This document shows positions 57,807 through 64,000 of a stretch of 64,000 nucleotides of DNA, one piece after another (positions within the stretch are counted from its first letter, which is position 1; the number at the start of each line of letters is the position of its first letter). The stretch comes from Aralia elata (taxonomy: Eukaryota > Streptophyta > Magnoliopsida > Apiales > Araliaceae): positions 43,056,508 through 43,120,507 of the forward strand of contig CM068378.1 of NCBI GenBank assembly GCA_034770075.1, written 5' to 3'. Below the pieces are notes generated by a model. The model had not been told where the DNA came from, ran no database searches, and saw nothing but the letters and a program-made list of their open reading frames with translations. The position numbers were made by a program, and so were the translations under genes.

Positions 57807-58142
57807 TCCTTCCCCTTATAAAGATTTCGTCCTCGGAATCATCGAAACCCTTCTTACTCGGTTTTTGATAAATCTCCTTCAAAATTTTATCGTTGAATAT
57901 CTTCAACGCATTACCTTAATATAGGTTTTATAATTTTTTCACCACCCATTCTCTTAATAAATTCTTGTAGGTTCTATTTCATAATCTCGGTTTTATTACA
58001 AAATAACTGTAATCGCATTTAACACATACCATAACACATTCTTACATAAATAGTTATTTTTATTTAAGAATAATCATACAATATTATCACATAAATCATT
58101 TAAGGCTATATTTCTAGCCATACAAATATTCGAGGTGTCACA
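57807..58142 (-). other. 336-bp outward LTR extension in LARD 3' LTR
   Basis: It starts after the inner terminus with a pyrimidine tract and TTTCGTCCTCGGAATC, the type of sequence found outside LTRs. It ends at the outer terminus before TTCACCCCTCC. An equal 336-bp block is at 62979-63314. Confidence 0.65.
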
Positions 58143-59701
58143 TTCACCCCTCCTTCTTAGAATTTCGTCTTCGAAATTAAGGCATAGCCATCTCTATTCA
58201 TTCTACCCATCAAAACTAAGTTTTCATGTTAACCTAACAATCTTTTCTATAACAACTACTCATCATTTTCCTCCTTTGAGAATCTCACATCAATCATCAC
58301 CTTCAAACATCGCTTCTTTTGAGTCTTCACAATTGTTCAATATTTGTGAAGCAGTATGAATAACGAGGAAAGAAAATGTTGCCATCATACTAAGCGTTTA
58401 TAAAGACTTTGAACAGTTTTGAAAACCATCAGAATATCCGTCAATCACAAAGACTGAAAAACATTATCCGCAAGTACTTTAGGTGATCAACCTATCGTAC
58501 CCTATGTCGTGCACAACATTTAAATTTTTGGATGCATAAGCGTAAATTGGGACTATATGCCCGGCATCGGTTGTTCATCCTCAGTCTTAACATCATAGTC
58601 CGCACCAAGAAACAAAATTTGGATTGGAAGTTTTATTTTTTTTATTCATCATCTCTCATCAAAGGTGTCTAGCCGAAACAAATAGCGTAGACTTTCTTCA
58701 ATAATTCGGACATCAATCAAAATATTTGGCCAGCTCAACTAACACACTTTTCATATTTTAAATAAAACCAAAAATCGTTTTATGATTTTGTCATTCTACA
58801 TCATACCATAGTGGGCTGACGATCTTTAGATCACATCCAACACTAGGTTAATCTGCATTGATGACTCCATCATCTGTCATTCTACACCAGGTTCCATGAT
58901 GCATTGATGACTATTTAAAAATACATTTTGATATTTTAAATCATTTTTTTGTCTAGCCGAAACGAATGGCTTTGACATATGAATAAACAGAACTTACCCC
59001 AATAATATAGGTTCCTTAGCTCACCATAACAAATGAGTTCAAGAATACTTCAAGAACTCATCATCATACCATGGGCCCAAAACGAGCTCACCATCGTAAT
59101 CACTATGGGCCTAAGAACTTCCATAGATTTTGATACAAAAATCAATTTTGTCTAACTGAGACAAATAGCATAGACATATCAACAACAACACTAAAAAAAT
59201 TTAATGGTTCAGCAATTGAACCAATCTTTTCAAAGGCACACATAAGTGCGAATACAAGCACGATTTTAGAATCTAGCATAGCTAGAAGATTTAAAATACC
59301 TATACCTCCACCATCATCTTCAATTTTTCTAATGATTCATTGCTTATTAATTCTATCTATTTCTATCATCCTTAAAGCTTATTATACTAAAAATCCTCAA
59401 TTCTTGATCCACAACCTTTCTATATTCCAGTATAGTTCATCAAACTTACCACACGTTATGAGTTCAGGAACTTATCACAATCATATGGGTCTAAGAACTT
59501 ATCCTAGTCAGACCAAAATCGTCCATTCGCTGATGGGTTCCACCATACGATTATGAGTCACGAACTTACCATACGTATGAGTTTAAAGAACTCGCACCGA
59601 ATCCTAATATTCTCTAACTATCAAATATAAATATGAGAAAAGAATCACCTTCTCATCATACGTATAGTGATAGCACGATACTAACATTATAATGAATTGT
59701 C

Positions 59702-59937
59702 AATATAGGAGGCTAAGTGGTTGTCAAACCAAACACAATCCCCTGCCCATACAAGGAATTGGTCCACTCGGCCACGAATCAATATAGGAAGCTAAGCGGT
59801 TGTTACACCAAGCACAAATTCCCCGCCCATACAAGGAATTGTTCAACTCAACTACGATATCGATATAGGAAGCTAAGTGGTTCTCAAACTAAGCATAAAT
59901 TCCCCGCCCATACAAGGAATTGTACAACTCAGCCACT
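59702..59937. repeat. About 65-80-bp tandem repeats in LARD interior
   Basis: Three units each contain ATAGGAGGCTAAGTGGTTGT-like sequence, CAAACCAAGCACAAATTCCC and CGCCCATACAAGGAATTG. The frame at 59717-59944 is a by-product. Confidence 0.88.
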
Positions 59938-60981
59938 AACATGAGTCCTTCATTGAAATCCCACCTAATTTCATCTTGCTCTTAACTTACTCTTTACTGG
60001 ATACGAATTCCTTGTATTACATCATCCATAACTCCTCGTGAGTTTACTTCGTATTATTTCATAGTACAATCTCTATATAGCATCATGTTATAACTATTCA
60101 ATCATTTTAGATCTTCTGACATTTTACAACTTTAGCAAATCACGTCGTGATCTCGTTCTATCATCATCTCTTCTTACGATTCTTTCTTATCTCATGGTCG
60201 TCTCATCTTACGATCTTCTTTATTCTTCTCTTTAATCACGTTATCTTATGATTAATCAACTCAGGTGTTCTCTGTTCTTTTAGCTCTTCAGGTTCTTCTT
60301 TGAACCTAATCATTTTATCATAATCTTGTCTCACATAGATTCTCTAAACTCTATTTGAGTTCATCCTTGTCATTTATATTATTCTCATCATATAAACATC
60401 GTCTATTTATTAACACCATCTTTATTACTGGAGTCAGGTAACTCCTAGTTCTCATCTTTTATAACTCTTCAATATTCTTCTTTGAATCTTCTTGTTTATA
60501 TATTAATTCTTCCTTTAAGAATCTCTAACTTCACTCATATTATTCAATATTTTATTCGAGTTTACTTCGCGTCATTCGCATCTTTTTCTTGTAACGTTTC
60601 TAGGACTTCACTCATCTCATACATCTACCTATATAAAAGAATCACTTCTTAATCATACACATCCATAATTCTATACTTGATACACATCGAATCTCTAACA
60701 GTGTTCAGTACAGCACCTGAGTGGTTTCCCACAAACAACCAACAAACTAGTTCCCGTCTCGTCAACACTGCCTTGCACAACGATTTAGATCGGTCACTAG
60801 TTCGCATCAACCTCCGCTCTCTGAAGGAATTGTTTAGCCCAGATACCATACATCAACCATTAAAGAGTACGATTGTACCATAATCATACTTAACTTACTA
60901 TTCTTTAAACTCTATCATCTTCACCTCTCTTCTCTAAGGTTATAGCCTAAGGTACTCGCACCTAAGGTTTCTAACCTATCA

Positions 60982-60993
60982 GCTCTGATACCA
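60982..60993 (-). promoter_or_regulatory. Primer binding site of LARD-like element
   Basis: Minus strand TGGTATCAGAGC, a perfect initiator-tRNA-Met complement next to the 5' LTR. Confidence 0.92.
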
Positions 60994-60995
60994 AC

Positions 60996-63314
60996 TGTAA
61001 CGACCCCAAATTCTGAACAATCCAACACTCCACATCGGTCGTTAACAATACATCCTTATTCTAACTTTACAACATTGTTCAATGTTAAACTTAATAAAAA
61101 TGCGGAATAATTCAAACTTTTCTATTACAAATCATTCTCGATCCCAAAATTTTCAACCTTTACATCGAAATGTCTTAGAATCATGTTAATATCATGATTC
61201 GCCTTGTCGAACTTATTACAAAAGTTTACACCTCAATACAAACTTTACAACTCAACATAAATACATTTATTGAAAACTTAACATAAATCAGATAATAACT
61301 TCAACTAAAACATTTAATCTTCATGCATCATTTCGATCTATGTCATTTGGGTAGCACATAATGTTACCTTGAATCTTTAACCTGCAAAAGTGGTTATTTG
61401 CAAGAATGAGCTCGACAGCTCAGCAAAATATAACAGTTTGCATGCATCACATAGCACATAGATAACATGCTCATCATCTAAATCATAATCATAATCATTT
61501 AACTAAATATATCATACATAATGATCATCACATAACGATTAAGGATTGAGTTCCACAACTCAATTAACATTCTTCATTCAACGAACGTAGTCATAATTTG
61601 ACATTGTCGTCTCATACATGTAACATATATAAAACGCATCATGCTTTTACATCATATGATTAAGACAGTTAATCAATTAATTCACATAATAAATAGGAAC
61701 TGAAATACTTGCCTGATTCGTAGTTTACCAATTACCATAACCAGCTTATATTTATCTGTGCTTCATGTTTCCTCTTTGATCTTCCCTAAACTAGATAGAT
61801 GATGAAGTGGGCTATTCTTCCTTGATTTCTCTTTCTTCTTCCTTTTTTGATTCTCTAGGGTTCTTCTCAATACACACATAGAATTTCCTCTCTCACAAAC
61901 CTTCCCTTTTCTCTCAATTTTCTCCCAACAAGAAGAACACTGAAGAACTAAAAACTTATACTTATATTATTACCTAACCATCAGTTATACAAACCAAGAG
62001 TCTCAGCAGTTACGAATACCAAGAGTCTTAGCAGTTACAAATACCAAGAGTCTCAGCAGTTACAAATTCCAAGAGTCTCAACAGTTATGGAATTGAAGGG
62101 TCATTAGGCCATGTTTGGCTAGAACCCAAAAATTTCCTTTTAGCTTATTTTAATACTCCTTTTATTATAAGATATATATATTGTCACACTTAAATTAAAT
62201 TAAACCTATTATATAATTAAATCTAATTAAACTTATTAATAATTTTAATTAAAACTTACTGACCAAATTATAATTCAATTTAGCCAAACTATAATTTTAT
62301 TAAATAAGTTATTTTATTCAATAAAACATTAATCCTCTAATTTAATAAATTACCAACATCTTATCAACATCCATGCATAATAAAATACGCATCAAGTATA
62401 AAAATATTTATTATCACTTTACTTAATATTCTCATACAAATAAATTATCACACAATATTGTCATCAAATATTTATTTTATTAAATAAACATCCCAATTAA
62501 AATATTTATTCTACTCAATAAATATTTTATCCATTTACGAAATTCACAATCGTAATTCCATAACATGTAACATATTATTTTCTCGTTTTATTAAAATAAA
62601 TATATATTTACATTAATTAAGTGAATTACTCTCATTATTTATGAAATTTAATTCATAAAAATATCATTGTCAATAAAACATAATAATCAAATTATATTAT
62701 TTCAAAATATAATTTTCAACCTAATTAAATTAACAACAATATTTAGTAAATTTCTTTTTTCATAACAATTTCATTTACTTACTTCAATAGTTTAATTAAC
62801 TATTGAACTTCGTTTCCATTTCTCAATATATATAAATATATGTTTCTAAAGTATGTTCACACCAAATCACATAACCAAAATACATCGTACATCAATATAA
62901 ACTCAACCCGACACATAACAAGAATTTTTATTTATTAAATTCTCATTTTAATATCTTCTGAAAATTCGGGTTGTCACATCCTTCCCCTTATAAGGATTCC
63001 GTCCTTGGAATCATCGAAACCCTTATTACTCGGTTTTTGATAAATCTCCTTCAAAATTTTATCGTTGAATATCTTCAATGCATTACCTTAATATAGGTTT
63101 TATAATTTCTACACCACCCATTCTCTTAATAAATTCTTGTAGGTTCTATTTCATAATCTCGGTTTTATTACAAAATAACTGTAATCGCATTTAACACATA
63201 CCATAACACATTCTTACATAAATAGTTATTCTTATTTAAGAATAATCATACAATATTATCACATAAATCATTTAAGGCTATATTTCTAGCCATACAAATA
63301 TTCGAGTTGTCACA
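60996..63314 (-). repeat. 5' LTR of LARD-like element (2319 bp)
   Basis: TGTAACGACCCC to CGAGTTGTCACA, followed by TGGTA. Hairpin at 61381-61430, inner terminus at 62978, extension to 63314. Confidence 0.92.
61381..61430 (-). promoter_or_regulatory. Conserved LTR hairpin plus acceptor-like CAG (LARD 5' LTR)
   Basis: Minus strand GAGCT-GTCG-AGCTC stem, ATTCTTGC, then TTTTGCAG, as in the left LTR. Confidence 0.55.
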
Positions 63315-63319
63315 TGGTA

Positions 63320-64000
63320 TAGCTAGTCATCAAATATTTACCCCAAACTTCACAACTCCCATCATACTCCTGCAATAATCATGCACCTTTCTTTTCAAAA
63401 CCAACTCACTTGTGAGTCCAAATAGTAGTTTGGGAGAAGAAGAGAGTTGATGAAAATAGAGCTTATTGCTTTATATACCCAAATACATAAAGAAACATGA
63501 AGTTTAGTACTGGAAGCAGGTGGCTTGCCCTGTAGTATGGACCTATTCAGTTTTTGAGACTCACATATGATAGTGTAGAGTTTTCATTATATTCTATTAT
63601 TTTGCGGATTTCTTCAGCCTCTTGGCAATTGAGACTTAACTTAATTGATTTTAATTGCCGCCTTCCTACAGTCAAAATTCTTTAATATTATTGTCACACA
63701 GGGTGAGTTTAGTTGTTGCTCATAATGTAAGATACAAACTATGTTATTCTCTTTTGGACATTTAGGTGATACTATGCCAGCTTGTTTTGCTTTTGAAGAC
63801 TCTAATACTATGCATGTGTAGAATGATGGGTTTGAGACGAGATATTAATGGTTGGTCATTTGATAGTTGCATTTTTATGTTTACAGTATGGAGACCTTTG
63901 TAACAGCATCTTCTCGATTTATAGTATGAGTCAATTTTTTGTAGTGTCAAACTTTTCAGCGATAATTTGATTGATTTAATTAGTTTAAGAGTGAGAGATG
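63320..64000. other. Low-copy flanking DNA
   Basis: AT-rich sequence with no LTR landmarks and no convincing reading frame. A stretch near 63625-63660 (CTTGGCAATTGA, then AACTTAACTTAATTGAT) resembles 52465-52545, on the other side of the LARD-like element. It could be intergenic or intronic host DNA. Confidence 0.4.

Larger units (their letters stand above)
53056..58142 (-). repeat. 3' LTR of LARD-like element, split by solo LTR S
   Basis: TGTAACGACCCC to CGAGGTGTCACA. An inner terminus (CGGGTTGTCACA) ends at 57806, and TCCTTCCCCTTATAA follows it; the LTR then continues 336 bp to the outer terminus. Hairpin at 53441-53490; short tandem repeats at 56822-56925. Confidence 0.88.
58143..60995 (-). 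other. Non-coding interior of LARD-like element
   Basis: It begins with the purine tract (minus strand GAAGGAGGGGTGAA) and ends with the PBS. The plus strand contains CTAGCCGAAACAAATAGC repeats at about 58668 and 58952 and AACTTACCATA-type repeats (59020-59580), three tandem units at 59702-59937 and CT-rich DNA. No reading frame with retrotransposon motifs was found. Confidence 0.8.
53056..63314 (-). mobile_element. Non-coding LARD-like LTR retrotransposon with nested solo LTR
   Basis: LTRs at 53056-58142 (interrupted) and 60996-63314. With the solo LTR and its duplication removed, the left LTR is 2319 bp, exactly the length of the right one. Duplication TGGTA, perfect PBS (60982-60993) and purine tract (58143 onward) show minus orientation. 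The 2.85-kb interior has no gag or pol similarity, so mobility would depend on proteins from another gypsy element. About five differences in the first 200 bp of the LTRs suggest a fairly young insertion. Confidence 0.88.

Noticed and set aside
60649..60883. Opposed small frames in the LARD interior
   Set aside because: No retrotransposon or host motif; mutually overlapping on opposite strands.
1..64000. tRNA, rRNA, bacterial-type operons or phage genes
   Set aside because: None seen; initiator-tRNA matches are primer binding sites only.

Overview
The window is plant nuclear DNA, almost certainly a flowering plant and probably a dicot. It is built almost entirely of LTR retrotransposons nested inside one another. 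The evidence is full-length Ty3/gypsy chromoviruses and a Ty1/copia element with initiator-tRNA-Met primer sites, 5-bp target duplications, AT-rich long LTRs and no compact gene arrangement. I cannot name the species. No tRNA, rRNA, CRISPR array or intact host gene was seen. Almost all coding sequence belongs to retrotransposons and most of it is broken.

Layout. 1-9030: abutting pieces of long LTRs in alternating orientation (called G, H, C, B, A here); A is a solo LTR inside same-family LTR B. 9031-22287: a CRM-type gypsy element on the minus strand with 5-bp duplication ATTAA, sitting inside LTR A. Its pol is split from its gag by a further LTR-like insertion (X, 12258 to about 19045), part of which appears twice in an indel-rich form that looks like an assembly fault. 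22293-24827: the rest of LTR A, then the rest of LTR B. 24828-25797 and 37159-37471: the two halves of another LTR (D), split by a complete 11.4-kb Tekay/Del-like chromovirus (25798-37153, duplication ATAGA). 37472-42819: a long plus-strand LTR-like block (E) rich in tandem repeats. 42910-52249: a complete but degenerate copia element on the plus strand (duplication TCATC). 52255-53050: low-copy DNA with a possible exon end. 53056-63314: a non-coding LARD-like element (duplication TGGTA) whose left LTR carries a solo LTR of the Tekay-like family (53850-56612, duplication CCTAA). 63320-64000: low-copy DNA.

How the parts work together. Each complete element shows LTR, PBS, coding or non-coding interior, purine tract and LTR in the expected order. 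The Tekay-like element also has a two-part coiled-coil reading frame between its PBS and gag, which is not standard for that lineage.

Four signals are not explained by ordinary annotation. (1) A short hairpin with apparently compensatory changes, followed by a splice-acceptor-like CAG, sits near the 3' end of nine LTR copies from five LTR types. (2) Arrays of 14-bp GC-rich palindromes or near-palindromes occur in unrelated families; one core (CTCGCC-GG-GGCGAG) is shared by the CRM-type and Tekay-like LTRs. (3) LTRs appear to have been extended outward past an older terminus and purine tract, with extended and unextended forms of one family both present and both carrying target duplications. 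(4) CGTGAATAGT-type repeats recur in several LTRs. All alignments were made by eye.
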